Counted from the stretch's first letter, positions 27,309-36,863 are shown. The stretch is 64,000 nucleotides of DNA from JANYJZ01 sp964523395 (GCA_964523395.1 CAZFXS010000007.1:1-64000), one strand, 5' to 3'. A program made the numbers and translations. Notes: generated from the sequence alone by a model not told the origin.

Positions 27309-30062
27309 TTAATATTTAAATCCGATACCAATTGAATATGACGTTGATTTGCTTGTACTGCGGGAAACTTTATCTCCCTGGAGAAAAAGCTGTTCCTGGT
27401 GAAGCAAATCCTTCGCAGAAAGTTTAACTTCGAACTTTTGCCATGCCTGCTGGGTAAGCGTCAGGTCAACCAGATCCCGTGGTTGTTCAATCACATCTTC
27501 CTGATATGATGTTGCCGCTTCAGAAATTCGTTCTCCGAATCGATTGTAAGAAAGATTCACTGAAGTACCCAGATTCTGCTCAACAAAGAGGAGTCCAAGG
27601 TTAATCGTGTAATTCGATTGCCCCTGAAGTGGACGGGACCGTCCATTTCCCAATTCTACTCTTGACCTGATCCATGAATAATTTGAATTAATACTGAAGT
27701 TGGAGAACACATCCCCCAGAAAATTCAGCGACTTACGTAACTCAAGTTCGATTCCATAGTTTTTTGCTTTCTCAGCGTTGCTGAATGTCCGTTCAGCGCC
27801 TAACGCACTTCCCGGACTTACGATCTGTTCTATCGCATCCGTAAAAGACTTGTAGAAAAAGCTGGCTGAAGCAAGTTCGCCAAATCCCGGGAATAATTCG
27901 AAGCGAATATCGTAATTTCTCACTATCGCCCGGTTCAAGTTGCCGTTTCCATAGAGAGTTGTCTGTGTGTTGAAATCGTAATATGGGAACGGCGAAAGCT
28001 CTCGCAGTTCAGGCCTGTTGACTGTTTGACTGTACGCCACTCTGACATTGGTTGAAGACCAAGGGCTGTAAATAATATTTGCCGAAGGAAGGAGGTCATT
28101 AAACTCTTTTAGGTAGTTTATGGGAATCGTTCCTGTCAGATTATATGTGTCAATGGTTTGAATGCTTTGTTCAGCACGTAATCCTGCAATGATCCTGACC
28201 TTAAATTGCTGGAGCGGAAGGTCAATCATTCCGTATGCTGCCCGGATTTTCTGGCCGGCCTGATAATTATTAAAACCGCTGGAATATTCCTGAATGGAAA
28301 ATCCGTTACGACGGAAGTTTTCGGGAGCAAAGATTGAGTCAATGGGCAAATAGTACAGGCTAAAATCGGTAAAACCGTTTCCAGCCGCATTTGCAATGAC
28401 ACCAATTAATCTGGATGTAAAATCGCGTGACTTTTCATCATACGCGCCGCCGAATTTAATTTTGGTATCTCCAACCATTTGAGAAATATCAACTCCTGCA
28501 CCACGCGCGTCGTCGTTAAGATTGGAGAAATATCTGCCGCCGTTTTTTAGATTGACCTGTGACCCGATAACAGCGTAGTACGGGTCTGTAGAGCCTATCT
28601 CACGCGCGTAAATGATTCTTCTGTAATCTGGTTCTTCGCGTTTGGAAACCGAACGGAATACCCGCCATTCAAGGTTTGAACCGGTTAGCCACGGCAACGT
28701 ATGCTCGCCAAAAAGCTGTGTTGAACTGATGGAACGCGATACAAACCGGAGCGCAGTTTGCTTGATTTCACTGCCGGCGTCCCGGTCAATACCGCTTAAC
28801 TCAATGACCTCATCATCGGACGTCTGATTGTATGTATTTTTAAAACTCAACTTGTGCTGATTGAATAATTTTACACTGACATTGGCGAGGCCGCCCCAGA
28901 GAACGGAATATTTTGATTGAGACCCGTTGTATGAAAATCTCGGCTCTGCGCTAGCTTCATATTCATTTCTGATGATATTGCTGTTTTCATAATTGTTTTT
29001 GTACGATGCAGAAAAAATGAAGCCGAGTTCCTGGTCAAAAAGATTGTATTTGTCCCCGAACGTAATAGAATAATTGCTGTTTGTCGGTGCAATAATGTAT
29101 TTAGGCGACCATGTGTTTGAAAGCGTTTTGGCAAGAGAAGTCAGATCGGATGCTGTTCTGGTTCCTTTATTAAGGTTCGATGGAAAACTGGAAGGAAGAT
29201 TGCGTGTACCGTCGTCGATACCCCAGAAATCTTTTGAGCCGCCAACGTATGTTTTGAAGCTGGATTCTGATGTAGAATTGAGGTATCCTCTGCCTCCGTT
29301 TAATGTCAGAGTGAATTGGCTTGGAAAGTCCACAGTATTGATTTTCAGAAGTCCGCCTGAAAAATCTCCCGGCAAATCGGGTGTAAATGATTTTGTGACT
29401 ATGGTATTTTCGATAAGATTTGTCGGGAAAAGGTCGAACGCGAACGATTTCTTTTCGGGTTCACCGCTGGCGATAGAAGTATTATTCAGCATAGCCATGT
29501 TATATCGTTCACTTGTCCCGCGAACAAGGAGGAATTTATTTTCGACAATGGAAACCGACGGCATCCGTTTTAACACCTCTGCTGATGTCGCATCAGGTGT
29601 TCGTTTGATTTGCTGCGAACTGATACCATCCCCGATAGAGGTTGATTTCTTCCGCTCGGTTATCATCGCGCTCTCGGTTGAGAGAACCGCGTCGGCAGTG
29701 ATGACCACTTCATCAACGGAAAGCGCTTCCGAACTGAGGCTGATATCGAAATTGGAAGAAAGGTCCTTCTGGATGTTAATGCCAGAGATAACCTTAGTTG
29801 TGTAGCCGACCATTGAGACGCGCAATTCGTATGATCCAAACGGTACTTTTTTAATACTGAATTTTCCATCAAGATCCGTCGATGCGCCCAGTGTCGTCCC
29901 GGCTATGACGACGTTTGCTCCGATAATCGGCTCCGCGTTAGATTCATCAATGACGCTTCCGGTAATTTGTCCGTTCTCTTGTGCCCTGACATTGGAAATG
30001 GGAGAGAGGGAAATAAGAAGGAAGAGGATCAGTATCAAATAGAAAATGTTCGATATTTGCAT
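27309..30062 (-). CDS. TonB-dependent outer-membrane receptor with carboxypeptidase-regulatory domain
   Basis: Outer-membrane beta-barrel that takes up a ligand with energy from TonB. About 917 residues from the start at 30062, which gives a signal peptide (ISNIFYLILILFLLISLSPI, then SNVRAQ) and an AAAGG site; the upstream in-frame codons encode no plausible sequence. Order: CarboxypepD_reg-like domain (about 30-115, GQITGSVIDES, STDLDGKFSIKKVPFGSYEL), plug domain (about 150-270, LKRMPSVSI, FLLVRGTSERYN), barrel, and an aromatic C-terminus (GIGFKY). No SusD partner is adjacent, so it is not a classic SusCD pair. Ligand unknown; the neighbours are secreted proteins. Confidence 0.92.
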   Translation of the reverse strand: MQISNIFYLILILFLLISLSPISNVRAQENGQITGSVIDESNAEPIIGANVVIAGTTLGASTDLDGKFSIKKVPFGSYELRVSMVGYTTKVISGINIQKDLSSNFDISLSSEALSVDEVVITADAVLSTESAMITERKKSTSIGDGISSQQIKRTPDATSAEVLKRMPSVSIVENKFLLVRGTSERYNMAMLNNTSIASGEPEKKSFAFDLFPTNLIENTIVTKSFTPDLPGDFSGGLLKINTVDFPSQFTLTLNGGRGYLNSTSESSFKTYVGGSKDFWGIDDGTRNLPSSFPSNLNKGTRTASDLTSLAKTLSNTWSPKYIIAPTNSNYSITFGDKYNLFDQELGFIFSASYKNNYENSNIIRNEYEASAEPRFSYNGSQSKYSVLWGGLANVSVKLFNQHKLSFKNTYNQTSDDEVIELSGIDRDAGSEIKQTALRFVSRSISSTQLFGEHTLPWLTGSNLEWRVFRSVSKREEPDYRRIIYAREIGSTDPYYAVIGSQVNLKNGGRYFSNLNDDARGAGVDISQMVGDTKIKFGGAYDEKSRDFTSRLIGVIANAAGNGFTDFSLYYLPIDSIFAPENFRRNGFSIQEYSSGFNNYQAGQKIRAAYGMIDLPLQQFKVRIIAGLRAEQSIQTIDTYNLTGTIPINYLKEFNDLLPSANIIYSPWSSTNVRVAYSQTVNRPELRELSPFPYYDFNTQTTLYGNGNLNRAIVRNYDIRFELFPGFGELASASFFYKSFTDAIEQIVSPGSALGAERTFSNAEKAKNYGIELELRKSLNFLGDVFSNFSINSNYSWIRSRVELGNGRSRPLQGQSNYTINLGLLFVEQNLGTSVNLSYNRFGERISEAATSYQEDVIEQPRDLVDLTLTQQAWQKFEVKLSAKDLLHQEQLFLQGDKVSRSTSKSTSYSIGIGFKY

Positions 30063-30200
30063 CGTTTGCCTTTGGAGTGAGTGGGACATATCATCTGGAT
30101 ACATGCTACAAGAGGGTGTAGCAGACGGCAAGAATGTATTCAATCTGTGTGATTGAATAGTTGGGGTTGTATTATGAAATTGTTAAATAAGTGGAGGAGA

Positions 30201-31778
30201 TCAGGATGCTTTAAAATTTACCTCGGTGCGGAATGTTTCTTCAAACAAATCTTTCTTTCTGTTTGCTCCCCAGATTTCCATATGTACTGAGGTTCCGCGT
30301 GCCCGTTTGAGCCGGAAAGTCAAAGACCGTAAATACCGTTTGGTGCGTACATCGACGACAGCTGATGAATGTGTTCGGTCAAGTCCGTCTGCGATGCGCA
30401 GAATGGCGGAGAGCTTCCGAACGACAGACTGTTCGTCCGGAGAAAGATGGTTGAATCCTTCGTGATTGTATTTAGGAATACTTTTTCGATGATAGCGCGC
30501 AGTGTTGGCAATAATTTCTTTTTCATTTTCTGTCAGCCCTAAAAGCTCTGCGTTGCGTATGAGATAATAAGAATGACGGTGATGCTGCGCGTGTGAAACG
30601 AAAATGCCTACTTCATGGAGAATTGCTGCGAACTCAAGATAATTCCGTTCAACCTGTCCTAAATGGTGCAGATTCTTAGTCTGATCATAAATCTGTAATG
30701 CGAGGGAAGCAACGTGATGCGCATGTTCACGTTCAAAATGCAGATTTTCTGCCAGTTGAATAACACTACCGTATTGTATGTCGCTCAGATGTTCATCTTT
30801 TTTATGCCGTTGGATTTTTTCGATTGTGTCAAGAAGAATTCCCTCACGAAGCGCATATTCTGAAACCGTCATTTTCTTGATATTCAACTCTTTAAAACTT
30901 TGCTCAAGAATAAGGGCACCTGCAACGATGATATCCGCGCGCGCTGCATCGAGTCCTTTAATTTTCGACCGTTGTTTGACGGAAGGTGAGTGGATAATGT
31001 TCTCTACTGCTTTTGTTAATTCTTGACGCGAAAATGAGAAACCGTTCAAGCTCGTCTTGGAATACGGTTCCTTCCTTGACCTAATAAGTTTGGCGATAGT
31101 GAGAATGGTGCCGGAAGTACCGATCGCAGTTTCAAATCCTGCCTGGTGTACCTGTCTGCTCACAGGGTTCATAGTGCCGGCGATGAATTCACGGCATTTC
31201 CTTATGGCTTTTGAGGTCACAACACCGGAGGGAAAAAATCGCTCGGTTAAACGCACCGCACCAAGTTTCAGGCTACTGTCGCTGAGAATTTTCCGCTGTA
31301 ACCCGACAAGGTATTCTGTGCTTCCACCTCCAATATCCACGAGTAGGATTTTTCTATTGAACACCGGCAAGGCCTGAAGAACGCCAAGGTAAACAAGCCG
31401 TGCCTCTTCGAATCCGGAAGCGACTTCAATCTTGATGTCCGTTTCGGCTGCGACACGACGAACAAATTCATCCTGATTCAACGCTTCCCGTACTGCGCTT
31501 GTGGCAACTGCACGCACAGGCGCTTTGGCCGCGTCGGCAATTGATTTGAAGCGCTTGAGTGTTTCAATAGCGCGGTTCATTGCAGATTCCGAGAGATGTT
31601 TCATCTCTGCGGGACCCTTTCCGAGTCGGACTATTTCCTTTTCACGATCAATAATGCGAAATCTTCCACTCGATTTATTTACTTGCGCAACAATAAGGTG
31701 AATCGAGTTGGTCCCAATATCTATTGCTGCCAGAGGGATTTGGGAGCTATGTCTTTTCAAGGATTTGGCTGATGCCAT
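30201..31778 (-). CDS. ppx: Ppx/GppA family phosphatase with HD domain
   Basis: Exopolyphosphatase or pppGpp phosphatase, 525 residues. The N-terminal ASKHA domain has AAIDIGTNSIHLIVAQ (residues 17-32), VDIGGGSTEY and ETAIGTSGT; the C-terminal HD-like domain (about 320-500) shows HHVASLALQIYD and LHEVGIFVSHAQHHRHSYYL. This two-domain layout is that of E. coli Ppx and GppA. It is the last gene of a compact operon that starts under a Pho box, so a role in polyphosphate turnover during phosphate starvation is the likely reading. The start overlaps the preceding gene by 32 bp. Confidence 0.92.
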   Translation of the reverse strand: MASAKSLKRHSSQIPLAAIDIGTNSIHLIVAQVNKSSGRFRIIDREKEIVRLGKGPAEMKHLSESAMNRAIETLKRFKSIADAAKAPVRAVATSAVREALNQDEFVRRVAAETDIKIEVASGFEEARLVYLGVLQALPVFNRKILLVDIGGGSTEYLVGLQRKILSDSSLKLGAVRLTERFFPSGVVTSKAIRKCREFIAGTMNPVSRQVHQAGFETAIGTSGTILTIAKLIRSRKEPYSKTSLNGFSFSRQELTKAVENIIHSPSVKQRSKIKGLDAARADIIVAGALILEQSFKELNIKKMTVSEYALREGILLDTIEKIQRHKKDEHLSDIQYGSVIQLAENLHFEREHAHHVASLALQIYDQTKNLHHLGQVERNYLEFAAILHEVGIFVSHAQHHRHSYYLIRNAELLGLTENEKEIIANTARYHRKSIPKYNHEGFNHLSPDEQSVVRKLSAILRIADGLDRTHSSAVVDVRTKRYLRSLTFRLKRARGTSVHMEIWGANRKKDLFEETFRTEVNFKAS

Positions 31779-32481
31779 ATTTCAATTTAGTATTTGTTTC
31801 TTCAAAGTTCTTAGCGGCATCGACAACCGAAAAACCAAATTTTGGGACCATTTCTTCAAATTCAAAAAGTATCCGCCTTTGATACTCAACAAAACTATCA
31901 TAGAAATCTTCACCCAGTTTCAGATCCATGCCGGATTCCCAGTAATCCATACCCTCACCTGACTGTTCTTCCCAGTAACGCTTAGCAAGTGTGGCACTGT
32001 TAATAACGCGCGGGATAAGATCTTCTATACCTATTTTCATATAAAATACGGCATGGGGTTCCAGCGCGAAACCAAATACTTTCATAATCCAATCTTTGTC
32101 GGCACCACGCACAACTGACCGGGCAAACGCAGTGTAAATATATCTGTCGGCGAGAACAATAAATCCCGACCGTAATGCTGGTATAATTTCATTTTCCATC
32201 CTGTCTGCAAAATCCGCCACGTACAAAAGACTATACGTGTGAACATTCAGCGTATGGCCGGCTTTCGCGTGGTCAATGGCATTTTTCATGAGCGGGGAAC
32301 GAGTCCATCCGGTTGTAACAACTCCGTGACCATTGATTTCAAGCCATTTCTTTAATTCCTCGATTTGCGTCGAGCGGCCTACACCATCTGTGCCTTCGAT
32401 GACTATTAATTTCCCTTTTAATTCAGTGACGTCAAGATATGGCAGTCCTTCTCCAAAGAAAACACGGTCTTTATCGAACAT
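31747..32481 (-). CDS. Thymidylate-kinase-like protein with altered Walker A
   Basis: Nucleoside monophosphate kinase fold, 244 residues, related to dTMP kinase (VIEGTDGVGRSTQIEELKKW, LADRYIYTAFARSVVRG). The usual P-loop Lys (GxxxxGKS/T) is Arg here (GTDGVGRST), which normally cripples catalysis. The next gene upstream encodes a paralogue with an intact P-loop, and the pair share the DRYxYTAFARxVVRG lid-adjacent segment. It may have become a regulatory or heterodimer partner. It overlaps the upstream kinase-like gene by 11 bp and ppx by 32 bp. The shared operon suggests a link with phosphate or polyphosphate metabolism, not thymidine supply. Confidence 0.8.
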   Translation of the reverse strand: MFDKDRVFFGEGLPYLDVTELKGKLIVIEGTDGVGRSTQIEELKKWLEINGHGVVTTGWTRSPLMKNAIDHAKAGHTLNVHTYSLLYVADFADRMENEIIPALRSGFIVLADRYIYTAFARSVVRGADKDWIMKVFGFALEPHAVFYMKIGIEDLIPRVINSATLAKRYWEEQSGEGMDYWESGMDLKLGEDFYDSFVEYQRRILFEFEEMVPKFGFSVVDAAKNFEETNTKLKYGISQILEKT

Positions 32482-33187
32482 ACACGTTTTCCTTTTTGAG
32501 TAAGTAGGGTGCAGGTTTGTAGTCTTTGAGAAGGTCTTTCACAAATTCACGCATGATGGTTTGTTGTCTGTGGATTTCTTCCGATCCGTCAATGACGGTC
32601 ATATTGAATTCATCGGCAATAGTATCATACTCCTGAAGAATTTTCGATTGGAATATCCTAAAGCTTTCATCTGGCTTATCGCTCAATCCTAAATCCATTC
32701 CCGCTTCATGGAATTTCAGACTGATCCTTCCAGTGAGAATGCGTTTTAACGATACTTCGATAGGCACCTTGAAATAAAATGCGATATTTGGTTTGACCGC
32801 AAATCCATACAGATTACGTACCCATGTCGGATGGACTCCGCGAACGACATCTCTTGCGAAAGCAGTATATGTGTACCTGTCACATAAAACAATCATGCCT
32901 GCCTTTAATGGCGGGATGATAAGATGGGTCAGGCGGTCAGTAAAGTCTGCCGCATGGAGGACACTGAAGGTTGTGGGAGTAAGAAGGTTTTTTTTCTTTC
33001 CCCGCCGAATGGTTTCTTTTACAAGAGCGGAAGAGTTCCACTCTGTAAAAAATACCCTGTATCGCTGACTCAAAAGCCATTTTTGGAGAAGCTGGAGCTG
33101 CGTCGATTTTCCCGATCCGTCAATTCCCTCGACAACAATAAGCCGGCCGGGGTAGGGGTGATCTTGAAACAACGTAGAAGTTGTCAT
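32471..33187 (-). CDS. Thymidylate-kinase-like protein
   Basis: dTMP-kinase-family P-loop protein of about 238 residues: VVEGIDGSGKSTQLQLLQKW (intact Walker A), LCDRYTYTAFARDVVRG (the DR(Y/H) motif), then a C-terminal helical part. The start at 33187 (ATG, MTTSTLF) is preferred over an upstream TTG at 33202 that overlaps sixA. Whether this is the cell's real Tmk is unclear: a housekeeping tmk could be elsewhere, and the partner paralogue downstream and Pho-box operon point to a specialised role. Substrate base specificity cannot be read with confidence. Confidence 0.82.
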   Translation of the reverse strand: MTTSTLFQDHPYPGRLIVVEGIDGSGKSTQLQLLQKWLLSQRYRVFFTEWNSSALVKETIRRGKKKNLLTPTTFSVLHAADFTDRLTHLIIPPLKAGMIVLCDRYTYTAFARDVVRGVHPTWVRNLYGFAVKPNIAFYFKVPIEVSLKRILTGRISLKFHEAGMDLGLSDKPDESFRIFQSKILQEYDTIADEFNMTVIDGSEEIHRQQTIMREFVKDLLKDYKPAPYLLKKENVYVR

Positions 33188-33191
33188 GAAA

Positions 33192-33689
33192 CTATTTTCC
33201 AATCTGTTTAAGATGTTTGGTCGTCAGGAGCCATCTGAGAGTTCCTATTCCGGTGGGAGGCAGCATTTCTATGTCGATTCGGCAAAGTGCCCCTTTTTTC
33301 ATCTCTATAATGGTCATCTGAGACCCAAGCAGAGTTGATGCAAATGTGCTTAACGTTGGTTCGTGGCCCACAACAAGTACTTTGTTGTAATGAAGAAACG
33401 GTTCTATGCTTTGTAACAGAGCAGCGGAATTTGTTTCCGTTAACAGCGCCTTGTGGATTTCTATCCTGTCAGTACAATCAAGTGCTTGGGCCGTGATCGT
33501 AGCAGTGGCAAATGCGCGCTGCAGAGGGCTCGTCAAAATGATATCAAAACTGCTTACTAATTTGCGTATGCCGCATGAGGCGGCTTCCATATTTGCCATA
33601 CCCTCCTCTGTGAGAGGACGGTCGTCGTCGGGATAACCGGGAGTTCCCCGTTGAACTGCTTTTGCGTGACGTAGAATATAAAGTTCCAT
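33192..33689 (-). CDS. sixA: Phosphohistidine phosphatase SixA-like (histidine phosphatase family)
   Basis: Histidine-phosphatase-superfamily protein of 165 residues. The RHG-type motif is at the very N-terminus (YILRHAKAV, with catalytic His), followed by the RPLTEEG and SPLQRAFATA segments and the second catalytic His in VVGHEPTLSTF. This matches SixA, which removes phosphate from phosphohistidine. It is the first gene of the operon sixA - kinase-like - kinase-like - ppx. A Pho box lies 71 bp upstream, pointing the same way. SixA-like genes are often found next to Ppx or CHAD proteins in other genomes. Confidence 0.88.
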   Translation of the reverse strand: MELYILRHAKAVQRGTPGYPDDDRPLTEEGMANMEAASCGIRKLVSSFDIILTSPLQRAFATATITAQALDCTDRIEIHKALLTETNSAALLQSIEPFLHYNKVLVVGHEPTLSTFASTLLGSQMTIIEMKKGALCRIDIEMLPPTGIGTLRWLLTTKHLKQIGK

Positions 33690-33760
33690 TTCTGCCGGAA
33701 TACATTTATTCGATTACAGCAGAAATGTAAGGAATGAAGGTGCGGGAAGAATTACGGTAA

Positions 33761-33777
33761 TGTTAAGTAATTGTTAA
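33761..33777 (-). promoter_or_regulatory. Pho box upstream of the sixA-ppx operon
   Basis: On the minus strand the sequence reads TTAACA-N5-TTAACA, exactly the same two hexamers and spacing as upstream of pstC. It begins 71 bp before the sixA start codon. The intergenic gap 33690-34010 (321 bp) otherwise holds AT-rich DNA and the ribosome site of the small zinc-ribbon gene; I see no further gene. Confidence 0.7.
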
Positions 33778-34010
33778 GAATGAATTCGGGAGTTGTCGTT
33801 CACTAAAAAAATAAATTTAACTTGCATTCCAATAACCTTTAAACTATTTTATTCCATCCTCATCTGTTGTACATAGTCTTCTGCTGATCTGTCTTGACAA
33901 CTTGTTCACCGCTCCGAAAGTTTTAGGAATAGTCTAAACAATATCAAAAACGTTTCAGAGTGTCGTTGACATTTTTTTTCTCTCATCATTTTTCATAAAG
34001 GATATATTCT

Positions 34011-34232
34011 ATGCCGACGTTGCAATGTTCACATTGTGGATCTGAAAACTTCGCTCTTGTGACTCCGAAATCCAGAAGAGAATCCCAGTTGCAGGTCCGG
34101 ATTATTGAATGTCAGGATTGCCATGGGGATGTGCATGTGATTGATTTGAGAAAGATGGGGGACTGGCATGACCAGAAACGTTATCCGTATCGCGATATCG
34201 CACGAAAACTCATCTATGATATTGAATCATAA
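34011..34232 (+). CDS. Small zinc-ribbon protein
   Basis: 73-residue protein with two Cys pairs, CSHCGS near the N-terminus and CQDCHG near residue 35, that should bind one zinc ion in a ribbon fold. The C-terminal half is helical and basic-acidic mixed (WHDQKRYPYRDIARKLIYDIES). No family name recognised. An AAAGG ribosome site lies before the ATG and a long upstream region separates it from sixA. It is probably expressed on its own and may bind nucleic acid or protein. Confidence 0.72.
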   Translation: MPTLQCSHCGSENFALVTPKSRRESQLQVRIIECQDCHGDVHVIDLRKMGDWHDQKRYPYRDIARKLIYDIES

Positions 34233-34253
34233 CGGCAATATTTCAACCGGTAT

Positions 34254-35690
34254 TTAAGCAGTCTTCAGCGAAAAACTGAATGTGCTTCCTTTTCCGACAG
34301 TGCTTTGTACTGTTACTTTCCCTCCGTGTGCTTCAACGATATGTTTGACGATAGCCAGCCCCAATCCTGTTCCTCCGGCTTCGCGTGATCGTTCTTTATC
34401 CACCCTGTAAAATCGTTCAAAGATTCTGGGAAGGCTTTCTTTCGGAATTCCGACACCGGTATCCGACACATGTATTGTTACAATGCTATTCAGATGTGAT
34501 GTGCTGATGTTGACCGATCCGCCGGGATTGGTATATTTTATGGCATTATCAATAAGATTGACCATGACCTGTTGCAACCGTTCTTTATCGCCTAAAACTT
34601 CTGTCTCGGATACCTCTGTTTCCAATGTCAGTGTGATGTTTTTGCGTTGAGCGAATTGCTTTTGCTCTTCAACAACTCCGGAAAGAAACGGGGAGAGGCT
34701 GAAGTAGCGGAAACTCATCTTCATCTCGCCCGATTCAATGGAAGAGATTTCTATCAGATCGCCAAGCAATGTGTTGAGCCGTTCAGTATTCCGTAAGGCG
34801 CTTTCAACGAACGAGCGATTCACTTCTTTATCATCCAGGGCGCCATTCAGAAGTGTTTCAAGCATTCCCTGGATGGCGAAAATGGGCGTGCGCAATTCGT
34901 GCGATACGTTGCCGAGGAACTCGCTCCTGATGTGTTCGAGCTTTTTCAATTTGTTAATGTCTTCATTTAGCTTATCCACCATCCCATTAACGCTTTTTGC
35001 CAGCACGCCGAATTCGTTGTCGGCACGATCGTCAATCCGTACATCGAGACTTCCTGCCTGTATCTTTTCTGCTGTTGCTGCCATTGTAGCGATTGGCCGC
35101 GCAAGCCGCTTTGAGACAAGGAAAGATATGATGATCACAAGAATCAGAATGACTATTCCCGCAATAATGATTTTTGTGTGGATCTCTTCTTTCATTGCCT
35201 GGACACTCGTCATTGGAATGGCCATGCGAACGATTGCCGCTTTTTCAAACAATGAAAATGCCGGTCTCGCTCCAATTTTTTTAGCAACATAGAGCAAATC
35301 TTTGTTGATAGTTGAACTGTGCCGGATGTCGTAGCCAATTTCATCACGCATTGCCGATATAATTTCAGGACGGGAAGCATGATTCTCAACATCCCTCAAC
35401 TGATCCGGACGGACGTCAGAATCAAACAGAACAATACCTTGCGCGCTGACGATTGTTAGGCGAAGCCCTGATACCCTTGCGAATTGCTGCAGATGTGAGA
35501 ATGCCGTGGAATCGTTGAAGGGGGTGGTCTGAAGAAGATATTCTACTTGCTTTACTTGTGTTGTCAGCTCGGAAACAAGGCGGGACTGGAAGTATTCGTC
35601 AAGCGAGAATGTTAAAAAAAAACCGGCTGAGATTATGACGGCAGAGGAAACAATAACGAGGAGAAGTGCAAGCTGGGTACGAATTTTCAT
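34254..35690 (-). CDS. phoR: Sensor histidine kinase PhoR-like
   Basis: Membrane-bound kinase of 478 residues. Helix 1 at 7-28, periplasmic sensor about 29-170, helix 2 about 173-192, HAMP 193-245, phospho-acceptor His264 in NVSHELRTPI, then HATPase_c with NAIKYTNPGG, DTGVGIP and GGTGLGLAIV. It overlaps the regulator gene by 4 bp. Domain plan and the PhoB-like partner fit PhoR, the phosphate-starvation kinase, and the Pho boxes and pst genes in the window support that. It is annotated as PhoR by context; other OmpR-group kinases look alike. Confidence 0.85.
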   Translation of the reverse strand: MKIRTQLALLLVIVSSAVIISAGFFLTFSLDEYFQSRLVSELTTQVKQVEYLLQTTPFNDSTAFSHLQQFARVSGLRLTIVSAQGIVLFDSDVRPDQLRDVENHASRPEIISAMRDEIGYDIRHSSTINKDLLYVAKKIGARPAFSLFEKAAIVRMAIPMTSVQAMKEEIHTKIIIAGIVILILVIIISFLVSKRLARPIATMAATAEKIQAGSLDVRIDDRADNEFGVLAKSVNGMVDKLNEDINKLKKLEHIRSEFLGNVSHELRTPIFAIQGMLETLLNGALDDKEVNRSFVESALRNTERLNTLLGDLIEISSIESGEMKMSFRYFSLSPFLSGVVEEQKQFAQRKNITLTLETEVSETEVLGDKERLQQVMVNLIDNAIKYTNPGGSVNISTSHLNSIVTIHVSDTGVGIPKESLPRIFERFYRVDKERSREAGGTGLGLAIVKHIVEAHGGKVTVQSTVGKGSTFSFSLKTA

Positions 35691-36373
35691 GAACGCTCAC
35701 GCATCCTGTAACCAACGCCTTTGATTGTCTCAATGTAGTCGGCATATTTGCCAAGTTTTTCCCGAATCTTCCTGATGTGGACATCGACAGTCCTGTCAAC
35801 GACCCGTACATCACTGCCCCAGACCATATTCAACAACGTTTCACGGTTGACAACTTTCCCGGGATGTGTTGCAAGATGCAGTAACACCTCAAATTCCTTT
35901 TTGGGGAAGAATGTCTCTTTTTTGTGAATCAACACAATATGCTGTGACGGGAGTATTTCAATCTCACCGATTGCAACGGGTGAGTTGATGACAGCGGTAT
36001 CCTGGACTTCGTGTTTTCGAAGTGTGTTTTTTACCCGAGCAAGAAGCTTGGGAATGCTGATTGGTTTCACTATATAATCGTCAGCACCGAGTTCTAACCC
36101 GAGCACCTCATCAATATCCGTCCTTTTTGCCGTCAGGAAAATAACAGGTATATGCGCTGTTGAGGAATTCTTTTTTAAACGCTTGAGGACTTCCCACCCG
36201 TCGTATTCCGGCATCATAACATCCAACAGCACAAGGTGGGGGAGATGGTTTGCCTGCTCCAGCGCTTCTTTGCCGTTCCTGGCGGTAAGGACAGTGTATC
36301 CTTCCTTCTGAAGATTATATTTTAGAAAGTCGACGATATCTTTTTCATCGTCAACAATAAGAATTGTTTTCAT
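35687..36373 (-). CDS. phoB: OmpR-family response regulator PhoB-like
   Basis: 228-residue regulator with a canonical receiver (acidic pocket Asp8 Asp9, phospho-acceptor Asp51 in LLDVMMPEYDGWE, Lys in DDYIVKP) and a C-terminal winged helix (FFPKKEFEVLLHL, RTVDVHIRKIREKLG). It is the obvious partner of the adjacent kinase and the best candidate for binding the TTAACA repeats. A lipoprotein gene ends 4 bp upstream and is likely the first gene of the transcript. Confidence 0.88.
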   Translation of the reverse strand: MKTILIVDDEKDIVDFLKYNLQKEGYTVLTARNGKEALEQANHLPHLVLLDVMMPEYDGWEVLKRLKKNSSTAHIPVIFLTAKRTDIDEVLGLELGADDYIVKPISIPKLLARVKNTLRKHEVQDTAVINSPVAIGEIEILPSQHIVLIHKKETFFPKKEFEVLLHLATHPGKVVNRETLLNMVWGSDVRVVDRTVDVHIRKIREKLGKYADYIETIKGVGYRMRERS

Positions 36374-36376
36374 GGG

Positions 36377-36724
36377 TTATTGACGTTTTGCCTTGGTATC
36401 TACCGCCTGCCGGTGAAGGTCTTCGAGACGTTGTGTTACTTTTCCGTGAAATGCTTTCCACCGTTGTATGTCATTTTTGTAATAGTCAAGCGTCTCTTCA
36501 ACCTGAGATTGTGTTACACCCTTTGCCTGATAAAGGCTATCCTCCATGCGCTCCGTTTGTTCTGGTGTAACTGCTAATAATGTGGCTTCTTCCTTCAAAA
36601 TAGTTTTGTTAACATAGAAATCAATAAACTTTTCTTCGGGGAGAGGAGGTGATCCTTCGTTCTGCTGTGTGCAGGAGACAAGGAAGAGAACGCTTATCAG
36701 GAAAAGGAAAGTGGAATGGCGCAT
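36377..36724 (-). CDS. Small lipoprotein, DUF4296-like
   Basis: 115-residue lipoprotein: signal MRHSTFLFLISVLFLVSC with the lipobox Cys at position 18, then a helical mature part (LPEEKFIDFYVNKTILKEEA, QVEETLDYYKNDIQRWKAFH). The LPEEKFIDFYV start of the mature domain is the hallmark of the DUF4296 family found in Bacteroidota. Function is unknown. It is placed directly before the phoB-like gene (3-bp gap) and is probably translated from the same mRNA. Confidence 0.75.
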   Translation of the reverse strand: MRHSTFLFLISVLFLVSCTQQNEGSPPLPEEKFIDFYVNKTILKEEATLLAVTPEQTERMEDSLYQAKGVTQSQVEETLDYYKNDIQRWKAFHGKVTQRLEDLHRQAVDTKAKRQ

Positions 36725-36839
36725 AAATCCATAAATTTCTGTGTAATGATAAGAATATAACCGTCGAAATGCAATTACGGAATCAACCCGATGGCGTCTT
36801 TATTTGAAAATTATGCTTCACTTTTGCAGAGATCGCGAT

Positions 36840-36863
36840 GATCCTGAGCGGAGGCGAAGGATC
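36840..36863. repeat. Short palindrome resembling a dispersed repeat
   Basis: GATCCT (36840-36845) and AGGATC (36858-36863) flank GAGCGGAGGCGA. Similar GATCCTGAGCGGAGxCGAAGGATC strings occur as dispersed repeats in many bacterial genomes, as I recall. It lies in the 197-bp gap between the end of the small unknown gene and the DUF4296-like gene. No further copy is seen in this window. Confidence 0.4.
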
